NCBI GenBank assembly: GCA_963576475.1
Contig: OY754990.1
Span: 17,000,206 to 17,064,205, forward strand
DNA from: Molanna angustata
Taxonomy: Eukaryota; Arthropoda; Insecta; Trichoptera; Molannidae
DNA length: 64,000 nt
Direction of reading: 5' to 3'
A program made the position numbers and the translations under genes. This document shows, piece by piece, positions 55,790 through 64,000 of this stretch. The stretch's first letter is position 1. Every line of letters starts with the position of its first letter. A model generated the notes under the pieces. The model was not told where the DNA came from. It was given only the letters and a program-made list of their open reading frames with translations, and made no database searches.

Positions 55790-56095
55790 TAATATCCAAA
55801 CTTTAGTTCTTTGTCTTATCATCACATTCTGAATTCTGTCCCTTATTGAAATACCCAGCAACTTTCTCTCCATAGCTCTCTGTGTCACTAACAGCTTGTG
55901 CATTATTCGTTTTGTTAGGACCGATGTTTCCATTCCATAAGTAAGCACTGGGAAAATACATGCATCAAAAAGCTTCTTTTTTCAAATAATGGGAGTATTT
56001 ACGGCATTTCAGAATGTATGATAATTTTCCAAAAGCTGCCCAGGCAAGGCCACGTCTTCTCTCTATTTCTGCCTCTTGATTTTTTTTGGCAAATA
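55790..56095 (-). mobile_element. LINE fragment, inverted 5' part of a 5'-inverted insertion
   Basis: On the minus strand: GLAWAAFGKLSYILKCRKYS, LFDACIFPVLTYGMETSVLT and QRAMERKLLGISIRDRIQNV. This is LINE post-RT coding sequence immediately upstream, in family order, of what is found on the plus strand from 56096. The arrangement fits twin priming during one insertion. Confidence 0.72.
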
Positions 56096-56250
56096 TCACG
56101 AAGAGGTGTCGGCAGACCCCAGGCAAGGTGGTCTGATGACATCAAGAAATGTGCCGGAGGGAGATGGATGCAGTGTGCCCAAAACAGGGAGTTGTGGAGG
56201 ATCAAGGGGAGGCCTTTGTCCAAGAATGGATAAAAACAGGCTGAAAAAGA
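56096..56250 (+). mobile_element. LINE 3' end, direct part of the same 5'-inverted insertion
   Basis: ISRRGVGRPQARWSDDIKKC, GRWMQCAQNRELW and a stop. The same C-terminal motif is in the fragment at 16190-16735. No long tail is visible; GAAGAAGAATAA follows. Confidence 0.72.
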
Positions 56251-56745
56251 AGAATAATATCCAAACTAACTAGGTTATTTTTTCAAAATTATTCGTTTTG
56301 AAGTAATGATGCAATTTCAAATTGAAAAAATAGATACGTTGGCAGCAGTCGCTCTCTTAAGAAACGGCTTCCACTACTATCCTCACAGAGCTTTGTGTAT
56401 GAGGTAGGTATATAGAAACATTCTCTTAATAAGAATGGAAATTTTAAGTGTCTGAGTGTAGCTCAGATAAACTAGGTTTACTATTAAACGTGACAGAGTT
56501 CATATATTTGCTTTTAAATGACACTTGGAAAATAATTGTGTTTCATAAGATTAATATTGTTCCAAGTTTTTCAAATTGACTTTTTTTAGTGAAATAATTA
56601 GACTACATTTTGAAACATATCTTGTTAATTATACTTATAAAATTACTTAAAAAAAGTAACACCAAAAATTTTTAACTTTTTTCCACTAATTTAAAATGTT
56701 GACCACTGACGCGTTTCGCCCAAAGAGCATCTACTGAATGCATCT
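56251..56745. other. Unassigned A+T-rich sequence
   Basis: Nothing recognised. Confidence 0.4.
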
Positions 56746-57260
56746 TGTTATCCAAATCACCTCTGGAGTGGCGCCCCCCAATACCTACTGAATACCCTCG
56801 ACGCTGTCCAAAGGCGTGCTATACGTTTGATTGATGATCCATCACTGACTGATGGATTGCAATCACTAGAACAAAGACGCAGAGTCGGTATTTTAAGTTT
56901 ATTCTATAGATACTACCACGGGAATTGCTCAGAAGAACTTGCATCTTTGGTCCCTCCTCCACCCACTCGCAACAGAGTCACTCGCTTCACTCAATCGCAG
57001 CATCCATTCACAGTGGACCTTCAACATATACGAACAAGTCGCTTCTCGAACTCCTTTATTAATACAGCAGCCCGACTGTGGAACGATCTTCCGAATTCTG
57101 TGTTTCCATCTTCGTACAACCCGGGTCTTTTTAAAATCCGAATTAATAAACTCTTTTTTAGATTGCAAACCCCTCCCAACGCTACGTAGTGCGCTTCTTC
57201 GGAAGAGTAAAATGGACCCAAATCCTAATAGCTGGTGTCCCCTACGTGGACATGTTAAAA
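56746..57260 (+). mobile_element. LINE family G, 3' end
   Basis: Coding 56758-57189 (143 codons, open): HLWSGAPQYLLNTLDAVQRR, SLEQRRRVGILSLFYRYYHG, RNRVTRFTQSQHPFTVDLQH and AARLWNDLPNSVFPSSYNPG. This is a Jockey/CR1-group ORF2 C-terminus. The UTR follows ('GGACCCAAATCCTAATAGC'), then is interrupted near 57262 by Helitron-like DNA. The tail piece 'GGTTACCCCACATTGTGGGA' with an ATGA repeat resumes at 57520-57610. Confidence 0.83.
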
Positions 57261-57261
57261 A

Positions 57262-57440
57262 AAATATTGATTCGTTCAATAGAATTTATTTCTCTGAATC
57301 GACAGTATTTTTTATCTTTGTCATGTGTGAGAAAATGTTATGCAGAAGAGGAATTTTTGAATGTTTTTTTAACTTTTGAACTAAAAAAAAACACTAACTT
57401 ACATAGAAGCTTCACGACATAACATTATGCTATACACGTA
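57262..57440 (+). mobile_element. Helitron Hel-1, degraded 5' segment
   Basis: 'TTGATTCGTTCAATAGAATT' and 'CTGAATCGACAGTATTTTTT' then 'AACACTAACTTACATAGAAG' follow family order with many changes. No 3' end. Confidence 0.6.
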
Positions 57441-57519
57441 TGTACATGGATGAACTCTCTATGATCAAACGTAGACGATTGGATAGCCGATGGTGTGTGG
57501 GTATACACAGATATGTTGT

Positions 57520-57610
57520 GCTCCCTTTTATAAGGCAATGCACACCCGCACACCTTTCGCTGGTTACCCCACATTGTGGGATAGGCCGTGATGGTATGAA
57601 TGAATGAATG
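57520..57610 (+). mobile_element. LINE family G, 3' UTR end and tail
   Basis: 'GCACACCCGCACACCTTTCG', 'GGTTACCCCACATTGTGGGA' and 'TAGGCCGTGATGGTATGAAT' with (ATGA)n. The same segment is at 61196-61235 and in part at 17004-17035. Confidence 0.7.
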
Positions 57611-57645
57611 AAAAAAATACTATAGAATAGAATAGAACTCAGAAC

Positions 57646-58060
57646 TCGGAAAAAACACCAACTTAGAGGTTTCGCCGTATATATCGACGGAATCAGAATT
57701 CGTAGTACCTACAACATTTAATGTGTCTGTGTGTCCCTTATAACTTTTGATCCCCTTGATGCACAGCGACAAAATTTTCAGGAATTATAGAAAATTTTGG
57801 TGCTACAATTTTTCTAATCATAATTTCAAATTTAATTTTTAGTAAGAGATTATCAAATTTTAAATTTTTTAAGAAATTTTTTTTATGATAAATTGTTTTT
57901 AACTGCCTATATTTCCAAAGTTTTTAAAAATGTCGAGAAAAACCGAAACACCCCAACTAGATAATTTAATTTGCTATAAAAAATATGAATATTGTAGCAG
58001 TACCTACGTCTCAATTATTTTAACAATTTTGATAAAAAATGACTTCAAAAAAATGAAAAG
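57646..58060 (+). mobile_element. Helitron Hel-1, inner fragment
   Basis: From 'AAAAACACCAACTTAGAGGT' through 'CTTATAACTTTTGATCC', 'AACTGCCTATATTTCC' and 'CCCCAACTAGATAATTTAAT' to 'TAAAAAATGACTTC'. It lacks both termini and is more diverged than the complete copies. Confidence 0.78.
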
Positions 58061-58061
58061 G

Positions 58062-58360
58062 TACCTATCTATAGAATAAAGATAAAATACCGACTCTGCG
58101 TCTATGTTCTAGTGATTGCAATCCACCAGTCAGTGATGGATCATCATTATCATCAATTAGACGTATAGCACGCCTTTGGACAGTGTCGAGGGAATTCAGT
58201 AGGTATTGGGGGGCGCCACTCCAGAGGTGACTGCCATATTCAATAATTGGACGTATTTGCGCTTTGTAGAGTATACAGATCTGGGTCTTAGTTAAATATC
58301 TACGCGCTATATATAGTACGCTCATTTTTTTTGAGACGAGTTTCACCTTAGCTTCGATGT
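58062..58360 (-). mobile_element. LINE family G fragment
   Basis: On the minus strand, KMSVLYIARRYLTKTQICIL, AQIRPIIEYGSHLWSGAPQY, LDTVQRRAIRLIDDNDDPSL and GILSLFYR, about 94 open codons. It overlaps in content with the start of the plus-strand copy at 56746, so it is an independent insertion. It abuts the Helitron fragment at its 3' side. Confidence 0.82.
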
Positions 58361-59299
58361 ATGTATGTTCTGAAATTTTCTTGTGATTTAGGTACTATAT
58401 CGAAATCTTTAAAGTATGAATTGTAGTTGGAGCAACTTCGTCTAATGTATTTGTTTTGTTAGTAGTTTTTGTTACGTCGGTCGACATAGAACAAAAACTG
58501 AGATCTTAAATTGCGTGATGGGCAGTAAAAATTTTATTTAGAAAGTAAGTAAGGCGAGTCTACACGGTTATGCATAATTTTGTGAAGGTACCTACATACA
58601 TCATGTCTTATATTATAAAAAAATGTGCAACTATAAAAAACATGTTGATTTATAAAAAAAAATATTAAGCATGCATTTATAAGTGCTAGTTGTTCTTTTC
58701 AAAGAAGTATTTTAAGAAGCGTCTTTAAATTCTTTAAAACCTCCATTAGGCGGTATTTGTACGACCGCTTTGCGAAAGATTCTCGGAGAAAGAGACTGTA
58801 TTCTTAAAATAATCTTTAATCCTTTTTTGAAAATTTTCCCAAACGTGAGGGATTTCGTGGGGGACTTAACAAACTTGATATTGTAATATTATCGCCAACA
58901 ATGCGAAACTTTTCTACACTGTGCCACTACATTAGGTCCTGGTGTGTATTATACCCCGGGAACAACTTCTACAGTCATTGGGCAGTCAAAGCTTTTTAAC
59001 ATTGTGCCATTTTTATTGTACTTCTTTTAAAGTTTTTCTAGTGTGGCAATATTTATTGGTCAAATGAGGATGCTGAAAAGTTTGCTGTATACAAAATGAT
59101 AGGTACTATTGATATATTTAGTTATCAGTAGTAGATTGCTTGTAGAAGCCGAAAATCTAGGCTTGCCTAAATTCAACAATTATAATTTTTTGATTGATTT
59201 ATTGCAACCATTCTACAAGATTGCGAATTGAAACGTACGGTGATACGATGCTTTACAGAACCACATTTTTTTTGTTTACGTACAAAAACTTATTCAAAT
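58361..59299. other. Unassigned sequence
   Basis: No gene, RNA or clear repeat was recognised. Confidence 0.4.
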
Positions 59300-59364
59300 G
59301 TTATAAAAAAAGCGACTAGACATATTTTTTGTTTCACATAATATGGCATTCAAAAACAAACTTA

Positions 59365-60406
59365 TCCAACTGTCGATTCGTTCATGAGAATTCAATTCTC
59401 TGAATGAATCGACATTATTTAGCCAAGATGCGTGTACGAAGGAACATTTTGTATGGCATAGTGGACTTTTTGCATGCTAAAAACACCAACATAGAGGCTT
59501 CGCAGCATATATGTTCCTATACATGGATTTACTCAGAATTCGGAGTGGAACATTTTATGTGAGTTTTGTGTGTCTGTGTGTCCCCCCCTTGTAACTTTTG
59601 ATCCGCTCAATTTACAGAGCCCAAAATTTCAGAACATAAAAAAAAGTTATAGGCCTACATGATATTTGTACTCAGAATTGTGAATTTTTGTTTCAGTCAG
59701 GGGTTATCAACTTTTGAATTTTTATTTATTTATTTACTTAATGGTACATGTACAAAAAAGAAAATATATATAAAACCATAAACATATTACATTTAAACAC
59801 AAGAAAGTAAGAAGAATAAAAATATGTATATCAATGTAATTTTTGTTTAATTTTTCCATATATCTTAGAAACCATAAAAGCTAGAGCGCTGAAAATTGGT
59901 ATTATCATAGACAAATACAAAATCTAAAATTGCTTTTTTTCAAAAAAATTCCAGGGTTTCTCAAACATTTTCAATTAAGAAAAATATTTTTTTTAAGATA
60001 AATTTATGAGTTTAACTGCCTATATTTCAATTTTTTTTTAAACATCGAAAAAAGCCGAAACATCCTTCTAGATAATTTAATTTTCTTAAAAAAATAAAAA
60101 TATTGTAGAAGTAAATCTCATTTTTTATTTACAATTTTTATAAAAAATGAATTAAGTGACGACATCGCTTCAAATAATTTGTATGGTAGTCGCCTATACA
60201 CAATATGTAAGAAGACTTAATAGTTTGATACTTAAATCTCGAAACATACACACATACCATCATGCTGTTTTCATATTCTGTGTAGAAAAAAGGACTGACC
60301 TCCATACTGTCCTATCTTGACATACTATAGTTTAATTCTTATTCTTCAACTGTATATACATACTATCGCTTTCGAAAGTTGGATCTTATGTGTTACATGC
60401 AACTAG
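59365..60406 (+). mobile_element. Helitron Hel-1, complete copy inside a LINE tail
   Basis: TCCAACTGTCGATTCGTTC start after A and GTTACATGCAACTAG end before T, with the 3' hairpin. Related LINE copies give the empty site and show insertion between A and T without target duplication. It contains a further insertion of about 130 bases at 59722-59850. Confidence 0.93.
59722..59850 (-). mobile_element. Insertion inside the Helitron, LINE-tail-like
   Basis: Absent from the other Helitron copies, where 'GAATTTTTATTTTATTTTTC' is continuous. It begins TTTATTTATTTACTTAATGG, as expected for a minus-strand LINE tail, and is otherwise A-rich. Confidence 0.65.
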
Positions 60407-60862
60407 TATCTAAAATTGTGACATTATAACATCAAACAATTTGTAGGTTCTTATTATTTTAATTTTTCCCAACTACTCTCAGTATAAAATATATTTTCTT
60501 CTCAACTTATGAATAATATTCATATTATGTCAATATATGTTCGTCTATCATGTACACCATATAGATTTACACACACTCTTATATCCATGCACATATACAT
60601 ATATATACATCCACCTACCTACGCACTTACACTATTTCTATAATATATCTCTTTCACACACACATACATATTATTGTTACTTTCTCTCATGCGCGCACCT
60701 ACACTAATTCACATTTGTAATTGTCTTCTTTTGATTTTTAGGTATAGTACGTAAGAGTTACATGTCTTATTTGTATTATTGCTTATTTCCTTTCAATAAT
60801 TGTATGCATGTACCAACTGTGTGCTGTCATCTTTAAATTAAAATAAATAAATAAATAAATAA

Positions 60863-61195
60863 CACATTTATTTAATTAATTTATTGATACCATCTCGACA
60901 CTTATAAAATCATTTATTAATACTATCCCAACCTCACTAGGACTACGCCTGTTTCGAGGTTGGAGATTTACAATATTATATTGATACATTACATCTACAT
61001 ATATGTACATGCACCCACCACACAAAAATACAATATTTACTATACACAGTTGGGTACCTTAAATCATTATTGTGACAATAATGTTAATCCACAGCAAAAA
61101 AAAGGCACACCCAACTGGTACAATTAATGCAAGGTACATAGATATAAATGCCAGGGTGACTATTACATCATCAGTGTGTCGTGTTTAATTTTTAT
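60863..61195. other. Unassigned; another LINE-tail-like start
   Basis: 'AACCTCACTAGGACTACGCCTG' near 60951 resembles tail motifs at 34690, 35975 and 44812 ('ACTAGGCTATGCCTGT'), probably minus-strand LINE 3' UTR. No coding part. Confidence 0.45.
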
Positions 61196-61235
61196 ACTGC
61201 ACACCCGCAAGCCTATCGCTGGTTACCCCACATTA
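61196..61235 (+). mobile_element. LINE family G, 3' UTR scrap
   Basis: 'GCACACCCGCAAGCCTATCG' followed by 'CTGGTTACCCCACATTATA' as at 57538. Confidence 0.65.
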
Positions 61236-61249
61236 TATAGGAATATTCT

Positions 61250-61560
61250 GTAACCGAGCTAAACGAGTCGTAAGACGATCAATATCGCACGGCGCAATTT
61301 TGTATTGTTACAAATTTTTGTCTTATAATGGAAAATGCACAAGGCAAGGAGAATAGATTACCATACATTTCCATGGCAATGACCCAGTTTCGTCGACCTT
61401 TAGCGTCAGGTGATGTTGCCGGACAGGCTTTAGGGTGAATAAAGAGAGTGCGGCGCTAGTAGGAGTGGGGTGGTAGGGATGGTGGTCCCGGCCGCACGAC
61501 GGCAACCCAACCCCTCAGAGTCACATTTCCAAATATAGGTTGGCATTTGCGCCCCTGACT
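61250..61560. other. Less A+T-rich, non-repeat island, candidate host DNA
   Basis: Balanced base composition and no match to repeats in the window. No convincing open frame (a 60-codon minus-strand frame is unremarkable). It could be conserved non-coding or promoter DNA; untested. Confidence 0.3.
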
Positions 61561-61689
61561 TGTCACTCTAGACGCGAAATGCCATAAACATTATGTACCA
61601 GACAGATAAAGCTTCTGACGTGATCCAACGGAACTGATAAAAAGTGAGTGTGTCCGTTTTAAAAAATGGTTTGAATTATATGAAATCGA

Positions 61690-61730
61690 ATATTTTATTT
61701 TATTGCATATACGCAAACATATGATTTACA
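61690..61730 (-). mobile_element. MITE-B terminal scrap
   Basis: 'CGAATATTTTATTTTATTGC' and 'ATATACGCAAACAT' match the family terminus. 'ACATTGGTACAAGT' follows three times in different spacing (61735-61795). Confidence 0.6.
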
Positions 61731-61796
61731 TACACATTGGTACAAGTACAAATTGTTACACATTGGTACAAGAATTACATACACATTGGTACACTT

Positions 61797-62220
61797 CACT
61801 TGAAAGCCGTAGAACAAAATTGCTAACTCAACGGTTGACTGCCCAGCCCCCCTAGACAACATGCCATTTAAGCTAAGCGTTATATCGCTAAGCGATAGTA
61901 AATGTATGGAATTGGTGGCTATGATATCACGTGACAGCCACCAATTTCATACATTTCTATCGCTTAGCGATATAACGCTTAGCTTTAATGACATGTTGTC
62001 TAGGGGGGCTGATCTGGTTGAACGCTTGACTCTGAGAGTGCCAACAAGACCGACTAGACTGACTGACTTACTTTACCTCCCCATTTGAAACACAAATGCC
62101 AGACAGAACTCCTTCATATTCCGCACTTGACATTTTTATAACTCCCAGATTAGTGATGCAGATCTTTTCAACTTCCCATTAATTACAATAAAGAATGAAT
62201 AATTAAGCATTCTACTATCA
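61797..62220 (+). mobile_element. CR1/Jockey-like LINE 3' scrap split by a foldback MITE
   Basis: Before the MITE, LESRRTKLLTQRLT; after it, LVERLTLRVPTRPTRLTDLL, then a frame-broken NTNARQNSFIFRT region and the UTR. Decayed copy. A CA-rich run at 62265-62340 follows. Confidence 0.72.
61844..62011. mobile_element. Foldback MITE (family FB), second copy
   Basis: CAGCCCCCCTAGACAACATG on the left and CATGTTGTCTAGGGGGGCTG on the right are exact inverted copies. Pairing continues with few mismatches for about 76 bases per arm ('GCTAAGCGTTATATCGCTAA'), leaving a centre of about 15 bases. Same end sequence as 2383-2557, different inner arms. Confidence 0.85.
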
Positions 62221-62264
62221 TCTTAACATTCCACACTGATGAATTGGGTGCATCGCATAAAATT

Positions 62265-62340
62265 TCACGCACATACATACACACACCCACACATACACCC
62301 TCACACACACACACCGTCACACATACACACCCTCACACAC
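62265..62340. repeat. CA-rich microsatellite
   Basis: CACACA/CATACA/CCTCACA variants, ending at the TTTA run that begins the minus-strand LINE tail. Confidence 0.85.
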
Positions 62341-62479
62341 ATTTATTTATTTATTTATTTATTTAATTTCAATTTACGGTTTGATAACCTTTTACACATA
62401 CAAGTATACATAATATATTAAAAATAACAGAATTTAAAAAAAACAATAAAAACAAACAAATATACAAAACGAAAATAAA

Positions 62480-62990
62480 AAATGAATAACAATATAAAAA
62501 AGGTGAAAACATGTAAAAATATGTAAAAAATAATGAAAAACATTTAAAAAAAAAATATGTAAAAAAAAAAAAAAAAACATGCGAGAAACATTCAAAAATA
62601 TGTAAAAAAATAAACAAAAAACATGTTAAAATATGTAAAAAAATAAACAAAATACATGTAAAAAATAATGAAAATCATGTAACAAATATGTAAAAAATAT
62701 GTAAAAAATAAACAAAAAAACGCAAACAAAAAAAATATATATATATGTAAAAAATATGTAAAAAACATGTAAAAAACAATGCAAAAACACGTAAAAAAAA
62801 TAAACAAAAAACATGAAAAAACTAAACAAAAATCATGTAAAAAATATGTAAAAAAAAAAAAGAAATATGTGAAAAACATGTATAAAACATGTAAAAAAAA
62901 AATAAATAAAAAATATGCAAAAAAATAAACAAAAAGCATGCAAAAATATGTAAATAAACAATGAAGAACATGTTAAAAATATGAAAAAAA
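62480..62990. repeat. A-rich minisatellite in the LINE 3' UTR
   Basis: Units such as CATGTAAAAAATATGTAAAA and AATAAACAAAAAACATG recur about 15-20 times with varying length. The Phe/Tyr-rich minus-strand open frames here are not genes. Confidence 0.85.
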
Positions 62991-63066
62991 AAAAGTAAAC
63001 ATACATGCAAAAATTAATACAGGAAAAAAGAAATGTGAAAAGTAGTTTAAAAACCGACAAAATAAT

Positions 63067-63867
63067 CTAATGTTTGGTCTCATTAACAAGTGCAGTGTAT
63101 AGGCAACTTCTATAGATACCGATCGAGTCATTAAATATATCTGTGTATTGTGCATACTGGTTCCCCAAACTATGCAGTCTTTGCAAGGTTGAATTAGCCC
63201 GGTATACGCTAGTGTTAGTATGACAATAAAATGGCGCGGTACTGCGTGTGACCAAGGACGGCACCCGCAAATTTATAGCACTGAGCAAGTAAGGGGTGTC
63301 AGTATGCGAGTTTAATATTTTAAATAAAAATAACAGATCTGCTAAAATTCTTCTCTGTGACAGTGGCAATAAATTGGTTAGCTTCATAAGACTGTTATAA
63401 TTTATATAATCAATCGGTATTCCAAGTTTAAAATTAATAAACCTAAGAAATTTTCTCTGAACTTTTTCCAAAGTATTAATATGAATAGAATAACAAGGAG
63501 TCCAAACAGTGGAATTATATTCAAGGTGGCTTCTAACAAGAGTTTTATATAATAAAGACAAAGTAAAAATATTAGTGAAAGCATTTGATACTCGCAATAC
63601 AAATCCAAGCATCTGTAGAGCTCTGTCATGAATGTTGTTGATGTGTTTTATAAACGAGAGTTTTGTATCAAATGTCACCCCAAGATCTTTCACTTCAGCT
63701 GTTCTAAGTAGAACATCGTTGTTCAATGTATATTTATTAAGAATCGGTGATTTAATTTTATAAAATGAAATAACTTGACATTTGTTAATATTCAGATTCA
63801 ACTTATTAGAAAGGCACCAATCATACAAAGTATCCAGATTTCGCTGTAATATCAAACAGTCATTCAA
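63067..63867 (-). pseudogene. LINE ORF2 C-terminal fragment, open to its stop
   Basis: 266 codons, and the frame is open for about 12 more upstream. Seen in order: LDTLYDWCLSNKLNLNINKC, VKDLGVTFDTKLSFIKHINN, ALQMLGFVLRVSN, LVRSHLEYNSTVWTPCYSIH, LSQRRILADLLFLFKILNSH, AINLRVPSLVTRSTAPFYCH and the C-terminus. No catalytic residues remain. Unbroken frame, so a relatively recent insertion. Confidence 0.88.
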
Positions 63868-63905
63868 ATCTTTGATCTTTGATGTAGTTTCAACTTTTGT
63901 CTTAT

Positions 63906-64000
63906 TTAATATTCATTTTTTTTCTTATACTACTAAATTAATTATTAAGGTAATAATGTAAACATTTAATTGATGCTGGGAGTGACTATTTTTTTATATT
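63906..64000. other. A+T-rich window end
   Basis: Nothing recognised. Confidence 0.5.

Larger units (their letters stand above)
59300..60862 (+). mobile_element. 3' end of the 22.8-kb LINE family, split by a Helitron
   Basis: 59300-59364 matches the end of ORF2 ('GACTAGACATATTTTTTG', 'CAAAAACAAACTTA'). 60407-60862 continues with 'TATCTAAAATTGTGACATTA', the CA-rich UTR, 'AGTACGTAAGAGTTACATGT' and an (AAAT)n tail. Without the Helitron the sequence rejoins exactly as in the other two copies. Older than those by divergence. Confidence 0.88.
62341..63905 (-). mobile_element. CR1/Jockey-like LINE, 5'-truncated, with minisatellite-like 3' UTR
   Basis: Coding part 63905-63067, then a UTR that includes an A-rich minisatellite (about 62480-62990), and an (AAAT)n tail at 62341-62365. 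5' truncation lies just downstream of the RT active site. Confidence 0.85.

Noticed and set aside
56746..58360. One LINE G insertion with 5' inversion
   Set aside because: The plus and minus parts overlap in content, so they are separate copies.
62369..63060. Several Phe/Tyr-rich minus-strand open frames that look like membrane proteins
   Set aside because: They come from an A-rich minisatellite in a LINE 3' UTR.

Overview
The window reads as repeat-rich nuclear DNA of an insect, most likely a moth or butterfly or a close relative. The reasons are the strong A+T bias, CR1/Jockey-like and RTE-like non-LTR retrotransposons, tRNA-derived SINEs, Helitrons ending in CTAG, and the 3' tail around 'GGTTACCCCACATTG' that I associate with lepidopteran LINEs. 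The taxon is an inference. I found no convincing host protein-coding gene, rRNA or working tRNA gene in 64 kb. Nearly all coding sequence belongs to transposable elements.

Layout. 1-9.1 kb: LINE 3' ends (CR1/Jockey-like at 2.6-3.4 and 5.3-6.7 kb, RTE-like at 1.6-2.0 and 6.7-7.7 kb), a SINE, a foldback MITE and a small hAT element with an 8-bp target duplication. 9.4-10.6 kb: a complete non-autonomous Helitron. 11.6-19 kb: degraded repeats, three LINE fragments, a SINE and a pair of 150-bp inverted repeats. 19-22.3 kb: Helitron pieces, including a head-to-tail junction, mixed with RTE-like ends and a SINE. 22.8-27.6 kb: the one essentially full-length element, a CR1-like LINE with intact ORF1 (PHD finger, coiled coil, FP-like domain) and intact ORF2 (endonuclease plus reverse transcriptase). 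It is followed directly by a 697-bp PIF/Harbinger derivative.

28.7-38.2 kb: an RTE-like copy, a long-inverted-repeat MITE that took in a LINE end and a SINE, and a 209-bp tandem array made from LINE coding sequence. 39.2-42.3 kb: an RTE-like LINE with open frames, split by a 1474-bp pogo-like DNA transposon that itself carries a 116-bp MITE. 43-49.7 kb: SINE remnants, one less A+T-rich stretch, two tandem arrays, and a 300-bp ATTT array. 49.7-64 kb: further LINE fragments (one with a 5' inversion), four Helitron copies or fragments, a long-TIR TA-flanked MITE, a second foldback MITE and an A-rich minisatellite.

The parts relate as parasites and hosts. LINEs supply the reverse transcriptase; one SINE family shares a LINE 3' tail and probably depends on it. 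Helitrons, hAT, pogo-like, Harbinger and MITE copies here carry no complete transposase and must have been moved in trans. The nesting gives relative ages: the pogo-like element is younger than the RTE-like LINE at 39-42 kb, and the Helitron at 59.4 kb is younger than the LINE tail it splits. I saw no sign of a new cellular system. The most informative items are the Helitron boundaries, the motif-dense pogo-like element and the LINE-derived satellite.
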